64,000 nucleotides of DNA from Eubacteriaceae bacterium (lineage in GTDB: Bacteria > Bacillota > Clostridia > Peptostreptococcales > Anaerovoracaceae), in contig CABIXY010000001.1 of assembly GCA_902362805.1 (NCBI GenBank), forward strand, positions 62,001 to 126,000. Direction: 5' to 3'. This document shows, one piece after another, positions 1-8,196 of the stretch. Every line of letters begins with the position of its first letter. The first letter of the stretch is position 1. The translations under genes and the position numbers were made by a program. Below the pieces are notes generated by a model, which worked only from the letters and a program-made list of their open reading frames with translations, did no database searches and had not been told where the DNA came from.

Positions 1-1211
1 TCGTTGAAGAACGCCGGATGACTGTCCCCGTTGAGAGCAATTTTCATCGCAAGCCTGAAAGTCTCATCATCCACATTTTCATGGAACCGAAAGGAAATGC
101 ACGGTTCCTTCGTCTGCAATTCTTCCATTCCTCTCAGAATCAATCTTGTCAAATCATTGCAGGCATCTGTTCCGTCAGCTTTCATACCTCCGAGGACGAT
201 ATGTATGTACAGTGCACAGCCCGGATACGCCTCCGCCTCACCAGCGCTTCTCAGGTACCACATTTCTTCAAATCGCAGCTTAAATTCATGGAGTAGGTCA
301 GACAGGGACTCTTCAGATTGTCCCTCTGCCAGTGCCTTTTCATAGAAGGGATATAGGTACTGGTCCAGACGTCCTATTGGATGATGATATCCGTTATTTT
401 CTATCATGATGGCGCAATGTGTTAATAGCACCAGCTGTAGAACCTGTTGAAATGTCTGTGGTGGATTTTCGGGAACAACTCTGCAGTCGCCTGCTATAGT
501 TAGAAGTTCTTTTTTTCTCTTTTCATCCGCGCATGTAGCAGCCATCTTCTCTGCCAAATCTGCATATCTGTGGGCAAAATCGATGATTGCTTCCATTGCA
601 ATAATCATCGCTTGCCAAGTATACTTCTGGTTCATTTTTTCCAGAGTCATTTCTTCTTTCGCCAAAGACTTTAGCTTTTCCTTGCACTGTTCAATATAGT
701 AACGGTATCCTACCTTTACAAGTTCTGGGTAATCAGGGTTCATACACATGGTTGACTGCTTTGAGACGCCTTTTGTCATAACGCCCACATCTAATGCGTC
801 TAATTCCTCTTCTGAATATTGCGTCGCTGTCAAATCTTCAAAAGTTTGTCCTTCCCATTCTTGCAAAATGGCAGAAAGTTCTTTTTTCTCTTCAGGCGAT
901 ATAAACTGAAAATTGTCAAACTCGCGCTGATCAAGAATATCCCATTCATCTCTGAGCCATCCGGACATTTCTGGAAAAATATTCACAGCTCTTAGGCGAG
1001 AAGTTGTATGCCCGGCTAAAAGCCAATCATCATCTATAAAAATTCTCTTATTTTCTAATACATATTTAAAAAGCTTTGCTCTGTTTAGTAGAAAAGGCTC
1101 AACAGATGGTCTTTTGCAAAACGCTGTTATCAGTCTTGCACGATCTAAACAGACGGTAGGCACAGTGTCTCGCGCCTTATCCACCAATCTTTGGATTCTC
1201 TCTGATACCAT
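1..1211 (-). CDS. Glycyl radical enzyme, pyruvate formate-lyase-like (N-terminal 403 residues, cut by left edge)
   Basis: An open frame on the minus strand starts at ATG 1211 behind an AGGA-type ribosome site and is still open at base 1. Its sequence reads like the PFL domain of glycyl radical enzymes: an early block with FPE near residue 83, then VVPENPPQTF and GRLDQYLYPFYE in the middle, and HPAFFN at the window edge. The active-site Cys, the glycyl radical loop and any activating enzyme lie outside the window. It is the last gene of the NSS transporter operon, so it probably acts on the imported amino acid or a product of it. The subfamily (dehydratase such as HypD, decarboxylase, C–N lyase) cannot be fixed from this part. 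The family call is firm; the substrate is unknown. Confidence 0.85.
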   Translation of the reverse strand, partial: MVSERIQRLVDKARDTVPTVCLDRARLITAFCKRPSVEPFLLNRAKLFKYVLENKRIFIDDDWLLAGHTTSRLRAVNIFPEMSGWLRDEWDILDQREFDNFQFISPEEKKELSAILQEWEGQTFEDLTATQYSEEELDALDVGVMTKGVSKQSTMCMNPDYPELVKVGYRYYIEQCKEKLKSLAKEEMTLEKMNQKYTWQAMIIAMEAIIDFAHRYADLAEKMAATCADEKRKKELLTIAGDCRVVPENPPQTFQQVLQLVLLTHCAIMIENNGYHHPIGRLDQYLYPFYEKALAEGQSEESLSDLLHEFKLRFEEMWYLRSAGEAEAYPGCALYIHIVLGGMKADGTDACNDLTRLILRGMEELQTKEPCISFRFHENVDDETFRLAMKIALNGDSHPAFFN

Positions 1212-1270
1212 TACAATTCCTCCGTTTCTTATATCAATCGTTTAAGCTGCACCTATTGCAGAGTTCAAGT

Positions 1271-1311
1271 GCAAAGCAACCCGTGAATTCCATTGTACGA
1301 AGTTGCTTTGC
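1271..1311. repeat. 10-bp perfect inverted repeat between metS-like gene and glycyl radical enzyme gene
   Basis: GCAAAGCAAC at 1271–1280 is matched by GTTGCTTTGC at 1302–1311, separated by 21 bases. It lies in the 130-bp gap inside the presumed transporter–enzyme operon. There is no U-run on either side, so a classic terminator is unlikely. It could be an attenuating or stabilising hairpin, or a regulator site. Confidence 0.5.
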
Positions 1312-1341
1312 AGCACTAAATCTAAACACAAGCCATACAGT

Positions 1342-1455
1342 CTAAGCCTTTTTCTGGTTTCTGTCCGATTGTAGAACCTTAATTAGACCATAAACAAATC
1401 CGCCGACAAAAAAGCCATAACTCAGAATTGCCATGATAATTGCATCAATACTCAT
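1342..1455 (-). CDS. MetS-like small subunit of NSS-family transporter (37 aa)
   Basis: A short frame of 37 residues starts at ATG 1455 with a strong AGGAGG site that overlaps the end of the upstream transporter gene. It has one hydrophobic segment (about residues 5–27, with FFVGGFVYG) and a charged tail ending DRNQKKA. Tiny single-span proteins directly after NSS transporters are known from the MetP–MetS methionine importer of Corynebacterium, where the small subunit is needed for transport. Position, size and topology all fit that role. The call rests on context and topology rather than on a motif. Confidence 0.8.
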   Translation of the reverse strand: MSIDAIIMAILSYGFFVGGFVYGLIKVLQSDRNQKKA

Positions 1456-1466
1456 AATTAACCTCC

Positions 1467-2981
1467 TTACTGCTCATCATAGTGTTCAGGTGGAATTTCA
1501 GGGAATGTTTCGCCGTTAAAATACTTGTTTTTAATTCTATTGGCGACTTTGTCATTAAACAAAATTGTAACAAGAACGATCAGACCACCCTGTAATATAA
1601 GGGATCCTACAGTCCCACTTCCGAAAAAGTCGAATGCGTCAGCAGGATCTGCAGAAACTGACTGATATATCCAACCACCCAATACAAAGAGTGTAAGAAC
1701 TGGTGCTATCACTGTAATCGTCAGTTCGTACCAACGTCCAATCGGGAACTCATCATAAGGAGTATTGAGAAATCTTTCTCTAAATTTCTTTGCGCCAAAC
1801 TTCCAAACGGCGAAACAAACGAACAATGCACCGAATACAAGCAATGTACCTGATACCCAGTCCTCTCTGCCCATGATATCCATACTCCATGTAGACGGTA
1901 TTCCAATGATACAGGTTACGATTCCAGCATACCAAACAGCTTTTTTCTTTGATATTCCCAACTCTTGTATAGCCAGAGAAACCACAGCGATATGCCCAAA
2001 ATTAGAAGTCAGAACCGCCATGAATAACGCCATGAAGAAACAAATGCCCAGGATATATCCACCATCCATTGTTGCGAAAAGATTAGGAAGTGCAATAAAG
2101 CACAGCCCGTTGCTTCCAGACTCCATAACTCCATAAGCTGCTTCTGAACCTAAGGTAGCAAACAGCGAGCAGCAGATAGCAGTCGATGCTATGAGTGCGA
2201 CAGCTGTATCCGATAGTCCCTGCGTAACAGTAGTAAGGGTTATATCAGATTTTGCCTGCGTGTAAACAGCATAGGAAAGGATTAACCCAAATCCAGGACC
2301 CATTGACCACGCTGTTTGAGCCAAAGCCTCAAGCCAAGTATTTGCCTTTAACAAGTAAGATCCATCAATATGGAATAAATACTGCAGCCCTTCTGTTGCC
2401 CCAGGCAACGTCACAGACTTCACGGCAATGATAATTGTACATATGGCTAAAATAGGGATCATAAACTTCATACTTTTTTCTATTCCGCCGCTAATGCCTT
2501 TCGACACTACAAAACAGCAAAATAGCAGGATGAGGAAGAAGAAAACCATGGTGATAGGATCTTTTTCTGCCGTCTGTTCAAATAGTGCCACTGTATCTGC
2601 CCCTGAAAAACTATTTCTTACCGCATAAATCAGGTATCTCAATACCCATGCGCAAACTGTAGTGAATGTTGACATAATCATAATAACGATAACAGTCATA
2701 AACATGCCCATCCATGTACACTTCTTGCTGACGAAGTCTTTAAAAGCGCCTGGCAAGCCGTGCCTTGTAGATCTGCCTATCGCATGCTCTGACCACATAA
2801 TAGGAATTGCAAAGCAGAAGAAGATTACTGCGTAAGCAATTAAGAAGGCTCCACCTCCGTTAAGAGTTACGACTCTTGGGAATCTCCAGAAGTTTCCTGC
2901 ACCGATGGCTGCACCGATTAAGGTTAGCAAAAGTCCAATGCGGCTGCTGAAACCTTGTCCTTTTTTTACTTTTGTTTCCAT
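1467..2981 (-). CDS. Sodium-dependent amino acid symporter, NSS (SNF/SLC6) family
   Basis: A 504-residue polytopic membrane protein. TM1 carries the NSS sodium/substrate signature AAIGAGNFWRFP (about residues 24–35), followed by NGGGAFLIAY in TM2; roughly eleven to twelve hydrophobic segments follow. NSS proteins couple sodium entry to import of amino acids or related compounds. A MetS-like subunit and a glycyl radical enzyme follow on the same strand, and a sigma-54 promoter (3123–3140) lies about 130 bases upstream of the start. This suggests import of the island's fermentation substrate. The family is clear; which amino acid is carried cannot be read from the sequence. Confidence 0.93.
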   Translation of the reverse strand: METKVKKGQGFSSRIGLLLTLIGAAIGAGNFWRFPRVVTLNGGGAFLIAYAVIFFCFAIPIMWSEHAIGRSTRHGLPGAFKDFVSKKCTWMGMFMTVIVIMIMSTFTTVCAWVLRYLIYAVRNSFSGADTVALFEQTAEKDPITMVFFFLILLFCCFVVSKGISGGIEKSMKFMIPILAICTIIIAVKSVTLPGATEGLQYLFHIDGSYLLKANTWLEALAQTAWSMGPGFGLILSYAVYTQAKSDITLTTVTQGLSDTAVALIASTAICCSLFATLGSEAAYGVMESGSNGLCFIALPNLFATMDGGYILGICFFMALFMAVLTSNFGHIAVVSLAIQELGISKKKAVWYAGIVTCIIGIPSTWSMDIMGREDWVSGTLLVFGALFVCFAVWKFGAKKFRERFLNTPYDEFPIGRWYELTITVIAPVLTLFVLGGWIYQSVSADPADAFDFFGSGTVGSLILQGGLIVLVTILFNDKVANRIKNKYFNGETFPEIPPEHYDEQ

Positions 2982-3122
2982 TACTTCTACTATCTCCTTT
3001 CATACTAAATCACAACAACTCTTGGTCTCCCACATGCCATGTTTCCCCCGCATTTTCGTAATCTGCGCAAATTATCTTCTCATCTTTAATGAATTAATGT
3101 GGGTGAAAGACAATAATATATT

Positions 3123-3140
3123 TTGCAATTTATATGCCAA
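3123..3140 (-). promoter_or_regulatory. Sigma-54 (-24/-12) promoter of the NSS–metS–glycyl radical enzyme operon
   Basis: On the minus strand the sequence is TTGGCATATAAATTGCAA, with the invariant GG and GC dinucleotides separated by exactly 10 bases as sigma-54 promoters require. The expected transcription start is near 3112, leaving a leader of about 130 bases before ATG 2981. Confidence 0.8.
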
Positions 3141-3307
3141 ATTTTTTCGCTTTGTCTAACGAATTTTTGAAAAATAGAGCGAATGATTTTTTAAAATTTC
3201 AGACACTTTTTCGGTTTAAAATGTAAAATTACAATACCTGAAGTATTCATGTGTAAAAAATGATACCTTTTTTCTTATAAAAAGCGGTTATCTATTTACA
3301 ATTTTTT

Positions 3308-3331
3308 CGTGTGTGTAATTAAATACACACG
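3308..3331. promoter_or_regulatory. Inverted repeat, candidate activator site upstream of the NSS promoter
   Basis: CGTGTGT at 3308–3314 is mirrored by ACACACG at 3325–3331 with a 10-base centre. It lies about 200 bases upstream of the predicted sigma-54 start site, a usual distance for an enhancer bound by an NtrC-type activator. The role is inferred from position and symmetry only. Confidence 0.35.
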
Positions 3332-3389
3332 ATATCAGCATTTATGGGTAATTTTTTTCACATTTCTCTGCAGATGCGAGGTCGTGTTC

Positions 3390-3427
3390 CCTCAAAACAA
3401 AAGGAAACCCTTTTAAGGTTTCCTTTT
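3390..3427 (-). terminator. Rho-independent terminator after ortB
   Basis: A perfect 11-bp stem (AAAAGGAAACC at 3399–3409 with GGTTTCCTTTT at 3417–3427) with a 7-base loop is followed on the minus strand by a T-rich tail. It lies directly downstream of the ortB stop. Confidence 0.85.
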
Positions 3428-3449
3428 GCCAAATATTCATTTGTGACGG

Positions 3450-4868
3450 TTACATCAGTCCTGCTTCCATCAAAACATTTTTTACGTACTCTACGTCTGT
3501 ATTTGTATCTGCCGCCAAAAATCTCAAGTCTTCTTGAGTCGGCTTGCTGCCATTTGCACGCAGTACAGCTCTCTTGATCATATTCTTGCGCATATGGTCC
3601 AGGTCTGCATCTTTACATCGAAACATGCTGAGATCATCTGGAAGAATGATATTTTTGCCCGGAACATCCTCTGCGGAAGGATCCCCAAATTTAATTTCGA
3701 TCCCATTTTCTCTGGCAAAGGACAGTTGCGGCTGGATGTGCTTGCCCGCACCAGTATACTCCGTTTCCGTCACTACTATGATTTCGTCTTCCGGCAGAGT
3801 CTGTGCCAGAGAGAAGGCACATGCCAGCGCAGTGTTGCCCGCCGGCCCTCTTTCAATGCCTTCTAGTATAGCAAGCATCTCGGTCATGTACATGACTTCC
3901 CCCTGTGTGGTGGTAACATAGCGATCCATATACCGCAAAGGGCGTGCTGCGCTTCTTGGAATATCACCGCTGTCAGGGTTCATCGCGTGAGGAATGCCAA
4001 AGCCCGTATGGCCTGTCGTACAGGACTTCATGTTGAACTGTGAGTCCGACGCCATGTGAAGACCCGTCAGATCAATGGAGGCGCCGATAATCTGTGTATT
4101 CTTGCAGCCACATTTGGCAAGGCCTCTCGCAGTTCCTGTCACCATGCCGCCTCCTGCATATGTACAGACTGCCATGGTAGGTTTCTTCCCATAACGTTCC
4201 AATACTTCTCTGCCAATCTCGTAACCCAGGGTTTCTACACCTGCCATGCCAAATGGAGAGTAGAGCGAAGCGTTAAAATATCCAGTGTCCTCCATTAAAG
4301 AAAGATGCTCGTAGAAGAGTTCCGGTCCGACAGTCAGCTGAATGACTTCTGCTCCCAGCGCCTCACATTTTCTCGCCTTTTCTATGATTTCCGGCTGACC
4401 CAGACCCTTAGAATCATAACACTCCTGAACGATGATGGCCTTTAATCCCCGCATTGCAGCCTGTGATGCGACCGCTGCCCCATAGTTTCCCGAAGTAGCG
4501 GCGATGACCCCTTCATAGCCCAGCTTTTTTGCTTGGGCGACGGCAATAGAAGCTCTCCTATCCTTGAAAGAACCGGACGGATTTGCCCCTTCGTCTTTCG
4601 TTAGAATTCTTGCTCCATAACCGGGCTGGGCATATTTTCTGGCAAGTGCAGTTATATTTCTAAGCTCCAGTAAAGGGGTACTGCCTACGCCTGTTTCCTT
4701 TTGAATCGCAATGACTTCCTGCAAATCATATCCCGCCGCCTTCATTAACTTTTCGTAATCAAATGCGATAGAGCCGCTTTCAAATTGGCTGTAATCCAAT
4801 CCCAACGCCTTTTTCATGATTTCCTCTGACCTTGCCATGACGGAATGATAATCTTTTGCTAACGGCAT
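3450..4868 (-). CDS. ortB: 2-amino-4-oxopentanoate thiolase, beta subunit OrtB
   Basis: A 472-residue PLP-dependent protein of the threonine synthase/cysteine synthase fold. The PLP lysine sits in GSFKDRRAS (K102) and a glycine-rich phosphate loop is seen in YAGGGMVTGT around residue 235. With OrtA it is known to cleave 2-amino-4-oxopentanoate with CoA to acetyl-CoA and alanine, the last step of the anaerobic ornithine (Stickland-type) pathway. Its start overlaps the ortA stop by one base (TAATG), so the two are translationally coupled. Family length and pairing with ortA make the call strong. The ornithine aminomutase genes that usually accompany it are not in the window. Confidence 0.93.
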   Translation of the reverse strand: MPLAKDYHSVMARSEEIMKKALGLDYSQFESGSIAFDYEKLMKAAGYDLQEVIAIQKETGVGSTPLLELRNITALARKYAQPGYGARILTKDEGANPSGSFKDRRASIAVAQAKKLGYEGVIAATSGNYGAAVASQAAMRGLKAIIVQECYDSKGLGQPEIIEKARKCEALGAEVIQLTVGPELFYEHLSLMEDTGYFNASLYSPFGMAGVETLGYEIGREVLERYGKKPTMAVCTYAGGGMVTGTARGLAKCGCKNTQIIGASIDLTGLHMASDSQFNMKSCTTGHTGFGIPHAMNPDSGDIPRSAARPLRYMDRYVTTTQGEVMYMTEMLAILEGIERGPAGNTALACAFSLAQTLPEDEIIVVTETEYTGAGKHIQPQLSFARENGIEIKFGDPSAEDVPGKNIILPDDLSMFRCKDADLDHMRKNMIKRAVLRANGSKPTQEDLRFLAADTNTDVEYVKNVLMEAGLM

Positions 4869-5170
4869 TACTTTTCACCTCCAAACATCATTTTTCTAAT
4901 TCTCTTGTCAATTTCAATGATTTCAGGAACAAACTCCCCATAGCTGTGGGTATAATGAGGCCGTTCTTCCAAAAGAACGCCGCTCTGCACTCTGCCGGCG
5001 GCAGTTTCAACACTTACCACATCGCCACATTCTGCACTGTCCTCAATTAAAAAACCCTTTACCCACATTTCCAAGTCACACCTTTTCGTGTCCTCTGGGA
5101 TTTTTGCTGTCCGCTCTTCCGCTTTTAATACGATATTGTGAATGCGAATCCAATCTCCTTTTTTTGCCAT
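4868..5170 (-). CDS. ortA: 2-amino-4-oxopentanoate thiolase, alpha subunit OrtA
   Basis: A 100-residue protein with the typical OrtA size and a start at ATG 5170 behind AAAGGAGGT. It begins KKGDWIRIHNIVLKAEERTA and ends with RIRKMMFGGEK, and is followed without a gap by ortB. It is the small partner of the CoA-dependent thiolase. A sigma-54 promoter 48 bases upstream (5218–5235) drives the pair and lies back-to-back with the promoter of the racemase operon, so both are probably induced together. Confidence 0.92.
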   Translation of the reverse strand: MAKKGDWIRIHNIVLKAEERTAKIPEDTKRCDLEMWVKGFLIEDSAECGDVVSVETAAGRVQSGVLLEERPHYTHSYGEFVPEIIEIDKRIRKMMFGGEK

Positions 5171-5217
5171 TTAAAGACCTCCTTTTCTTTTGTCTTACTT
5201 GCTATCTCTGCAATATA

Positions 5218-5235
5218 AAGCAAACTTCATGCCAT
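5218..5235 (-). promoter_or_regulatory. Sigma-54 promoter of ortA–ortB
   Basis: The minus strand reads TGGCATGAAGTTTGCTT, with GG at 5233/5232 and GC at 5221/5220, 10 bases apart. The predicted start is near 5208, about 38 bases before the ortA start codon. Confidence 0.8.
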
Positions 5236-5249
5236 TGCACAGACCTATC

Positions 5250-5266
5250 TTGGCACAAAACTTGCG
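5250..5266 (+). promoter_or_regulatory. Sigma-54 promoter of the racemase–activator operon
   Basis: TTGGCACAAAACTTGCG matches the -24/-12 consensus almost perfectly (GG at 5252–5253, GC at 5264–5265). The expected start is near 5277. Its -24 element lies only 18 bases from that of the divergent ortA promoter, so no activator site fits between them and any enhancer must lie inside a transcribed region. Confidence 0.88.
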
Positions 5267-5308
5267 CTATAATTTTTAAAGTTACAACATATAAAAGGAG
5301 GTTTTTCA

Positions 5309-6316
5309 ATGAATGCAAAAAAAGTTTTTCGTACGATAGAAACTCACACCCTAGGTCAGCCTACACGCAATATCGTGGGAGGATTTCCATGGGTGCCGGG
5401 CAAAACCATGACAGAAAAATTCATCTATATGAAGGAAAACGAGGACTGGTTCCGCAGGCTGCTGTCCTTTGAACCCAGGGGGAACGATTACATGTCCTGT
5501 ACATTGATTACAGAGCCTTGTACACCGGGAACAGATGTAGGCGTGCTCTATTTTGAAACCAGCGGTTGGCTGCCGATGTGCGGTCACGATACCATCGGCG
5601 TATCCGCAGCCCTGATTGAAACGGGAATGGTGAAGGTAACAGAGCCGATTACGGTGCTCAAGCTGGATACTGCCGCAGGGGTTATCACAGTCGAGGCCAA
5701 AGTAGAACACGGCACTGTTCAGGAAGTTTCCTTTACCAACGCGCCCGCCTTTGTGCTCAGTGAAGATCTCACAGTGAAAACAGAGGAGTTTGGCCCATTA
5801 ACCATGGACGTTTCCTGGGGAGGCAATCTTTACGCCATTCTGCCAGCAGCATCCATCGGCATTCCGATCCGCCCCGAAAACAGCGCAAAACTGGTAGAAG
5901 CCGCCCAGTCCATCGCCAGGGATATCAACGCCCAGGCTGACTTCCGCCATCCTGATCTGCAGTTTGTATCAGAAGTGACCCATATCGAATTCTATGGGGA
6001 ACCGAAAGAGCAAAGCGCCGATATCAAGAACTGCGTCGTGGCACTGCCCAAGACCGTCGATCGTTCGCCGTGCGGTACGGGTACCTCTGCAAAATCTGCC
6101 GTATTATATAACAAAGGGAAGTTAAAAGTTGGGGAGAGCTTTGTTCATGAAAGCATTATCGGGTCCTGCTTTACATGCGAAATCGTCGGTGAAACGACTG
6201 TGGCAGGGTTCCCCGCTGTCATTCCAAAGGTTACAGGCAACGCCTGCATCCAAGGTTTTGCTACCTGGATTCTCGATCCCAAAGACGAATTCCCAGAAGG
6301 ATTTCTCCTGGGGTAA
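5309..6316 (+). CDS. Proline racemase family protein (two-cysteine type)
   Basis: A 335-residue member of the proline racemase/hydroxyproline epimerase family. Both catalytic cysteines are present: C91 in MCGHDTIG and C255 in DRSPCGTGTS. This favours a racemase or epimerase over the trans-3-hydroxyproline dehydratases, which replace the second Cys. As I recall, clostridial PrdF has MCGHGTIG; here the residue after MCGH is Asp, so the substrate may not be proline. The start at 5309 has an AAAGGAGG site. It opens a sigma-54 operon with the activator gene 15 bases downstream and diverges from ortAB, which places it in amino acid fermentation. The fold call is certain; the substrate is open. Confidence 0.88.
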   Translation: MNAKKVFRTIETHTLGQPTRNIVGGFPWVPGKTMTEKFIYMKENEDWFRRLLSFEPRGNDYMSCTLITEPCTPGTDVGVLYFETSGWLPMCGHDTIGVSAALIETGMVKVTEPITVLKLDTAAGVITVEAKVEHGTVQEVSFTNAPAFVLSEDLTVKTEEFGPLTMDVSWGGNLYAILPAASIGIPIRPENSAKLVEAAQSIARDINAQADFRHPDLQFVSEVTHIEFYGEPKEQSADIKNCVVALPKTVDRSPCGTGTSAKSAVLYNKGKLKVGESFVHESIIGSCFTCEIVGETTVAGFPAVIPKVTGNACIQGFATWILDPKDEFPEGFLLG

Positions 6317-6331
6317 TGAATATTAGACGCT

Positions 6332-8089
6332 ATGAAGACATCAGACAAGGATAATTTCATAACACGCTTCAAGATAAAGGCGAGCAGCGATGGCGAGGAT
6401 AAAAAGTTCAAGGATATCAATACGATTGCAGAAATGATCTTTGACTTTTTGCTCCATGAAAAAGGCCTGCAGGACGAAAACATCGCCCTTTGTACCGCCA
6501 GCGGCTTTATATTGCGCTCTTTTCCCGCCGCCTCTTCAGAAAATAGTTCCCCGCCGATGCCGGATGAGAATTTCTCTTCTGAAGATCAGTTTATGATCAT
6601 GGCAGATTCTCGTTCCCATAGATTAAAAGAGATTGAAGCGCTCCAAGAGAGCTTCACCTCCTTCTTTTCTATTTTTTATCACAATGAACAGCTACGTAAT
6701 TTTATATTCGATGGTCTGGATGCATTGCCGAACTCCCTCTTCATATATGATGAGAAGTTACGGCTGCTGTATGCAAACTCTGACACCTGCAGCTATATTC
6801 ACATTAAAGACAGGGACCATGAATTAGGCAAACCGATCAATGAAATTCTTGAGGAGTGCGGCGTTCAATTTACATCTGTAAAAAAGCCACACAACTATTT
6901 GAAGGTGAACGATGTTATAAAATATGGCAAGCCCGTTATCGACTGGGAAGTTGAAGTGACAAATGTCAAAGATCCCAGCGATCACATGATTGCCTCTAAC
7001 GATATGTATCCTCTATTCGATGCAGAGGGCAAAGTGAGCGGCGTAGCTGAAATTTCCCGCTCCCGAAACACGAGAATCAAGCAGGTCAGGGATACCCTGG
7101 GGCTGACTGCCGACTATACTTTTGAAGACATCCTCGGTGACAGCAAGCCGATGGCCGGTGCAAAGAGTCTTGCCATGTCTTTTGCCGCCAGCCCGTACAA
7201 TGTTTTGATCTACGGCGAAAGCGGCGTCGGCAAGGAACTATTCGCCCAGTCCATTCACAATTACAGCGTGCGCAGGAACAAACCTTTTGTCGCCATAAAC
7301 TGCGCCAGCATTTCGCCGGAACTGATCGACAGCGAACTCTTTGGATACGAAAGCGGTGCATTCACCGGAGCCGCAAAAAACGGCCATGTGGGAAAGTTTG
7401 AGTTATCAAACGGTGGCACTTTGTTTCTCGATGAAGTCGCTGAATTGCCTCTCCACGCACAGACAAAGCTGCTGCGCACGTTGGAAACCAATCAAATTAC
7501 GAGAATCGGCGGCACGAAGAACATATCGGTAGACGTCAGAGTCATCGCCGCCACTAATCGCTCTTTGGAAAAGATGATTGAGGAAGGACTTTTCAGAGAA
7601 GACCTCTATTACCGGCTGATGGTCCTCAATCTGACGATTCCGCCGCTGAGAGAACGCCCGGAGGACATTTTGCCATGCTGTGATTTCTTCATGAAACAGG
7701 CGATGCGCATCAACAATTTTGAACGCAAGACCATCGATAACGAGGCCAGGAAACTGCTGGCAAAGTATGATTGGCCCGGCAATGTCAGAGAACTGCGAAA
7801 TGTAATAAACCGCGTTTACGTGATGTCTAGTTCTTCTGTCATAACATGCGAGACTTTAGTCAGTGCATTTCAATCGAGCAAAATCCACTATAACAGTTTT
7901 TCAGAAACGAAATCTCCAGAAGAGCTGCTTCAAGAAAAACGGCTTCAGGTGGATCGTGCCTATGTCGAGCTGCTAAAAGAAGCCCTTTTGCTGACAAACG
8001 GCAATAAAAAAGACGCCGCGGAACTGATGGGCGTCTCAAGAAAGACAATCTATAATATGTTAGAAAAATACAAAGATTTTTTTAATTAG
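6332..8089 (+). CDS. Sigma-54-dependent transcriptional activator (PAS–AAA+–Fis), copy 1
   Basis: 585 residues. An N-terminal region of about 120 residues is of unknown type, and a PAS-like sensor covers about 125–245. The AAA+ domain has Walker A GESGVGKE near 295, the sigma-54 loop GAFTGA near 342 and Walker B GGTLFLDEVAELP near 361. A Fis-type helix-turn-helix ends the protein (DAAELMGVSRKTIYNMLEKY). There is no receiver domain, so it probably senses a small molecule as PrdR-type regulators do. It is co-transcribed with the racemase gene and is the natural candidate to activate the three sigma-54 promoters nearby. It is a clear paralogue of the gene at 8803–10548. Confidence 0.92.
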   Translation: MKTSDKDNFITRFKIKASSDGEDKKFKDINTIAEMIFDFLLHEKGLQDENIALCTASGFILRSFPAASSENSSPPMPDENFSSEDQFMIMADSRSHRLKEIEALQESFTSFFSIFYHNEQLRNFIFDGLDALPNSLFIYDEKLRLLYANSDTCSYIHIKDRDHELGKPINEILEECGVQFTSVKKPHNYLKVNDVIKYGKPVIDWEVEVTNVKDPSDHMIASNDMYPLFDAEGKVSGVAEISRSRNTRIKQVRDTLGLTADYTFEDILGDSKPMAGAKSLAMSFAASPYNVLIYGESGVGKELFAQSIHNYSVRRNKPFVAINCASISPELIDSELFGYESGAFTGAAKNGHVGKFELSNGGTLFLDEVAELPLHAQTKLLRTLETNQITRIGGTKNISVDVRVIAATNRSLEKMIEEGLFREDLYYRLMVLNLTIPPLRERPEDILPCCDFFMKQAMRINNFERKTIDNEARKLLAKYDWPGNVRELRNVINRVYVMSSSSVITCETLVSAFQSSKIHYNSFSETKSPEELLQEKRLQVDRAYVELLKEALLLTNGNKKDAAELMGVSRKTIYNMLEKYKDFFN

Positions 8090-8112
8090 CTTTTCGCAAA
8101 AATCGTTCATAT

Positions 8113-8161
8113 GTGTCATTTACCACATAATCCTCATCATTTTCTGGGTGGTAAGTGACAC
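8113..8161. terminator. Hairpin between two convergent genes, probable bidirectional terminator
   Basis: A 14-bp stem (8113–8126 with 8148–8161, one G·T pair) and a 21-base loop lie between the activator gene ending at 8089 and the flavoprotein gene ending at 8197. T-tracts are weak on both sides. Termination is therefore inferred mostly from position. Confidence 0.5.
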
Positions 8162-8196
8162 ACTTTCATTTCCGTATATTTTAGTGCTTCCATTCT

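Larger units (their letters stand above)
2982..3398. other. Intergenic control region of the NSS operon
   Basis: About 470 bases between the NSS gene and ortB hold no convincing gene. They contain, from left to right, the 130-base leader of the NSS operon, its sigma-54 promoter at 3123–3140, an AT-rich stretch, an inverted repeat at 3308–3331 that could be an activator site, and the ortB terminator starting at 3399. Confidence 0.7.

Noticed and set aside
18..345. Two short plus-strand frames at the left edge
   Set aside because: They lie antisense to the glycyl radical enzyme, whose minus-strand frame has family motifs throughout.
1765..2136. Plus-strand open frame over the NSS transporter gene
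   Set aside because: It is antisense to a clear transporter gene, has no ribosome site and no recognisable domain. Similar antisense frames over dnaN, gyrA, the LTA-synthase-like gene and others were rejected for the same reason.
3450..5170. Threonine synthase or D-ornithine aminomutase as the identity of the two genes
   Set aside because: The small partner with the exact OrtA size and the one-base coupling to a GSFKDRR-type PLP protein fit OrtA–OrtB; no cobalamin-binding motif is present.
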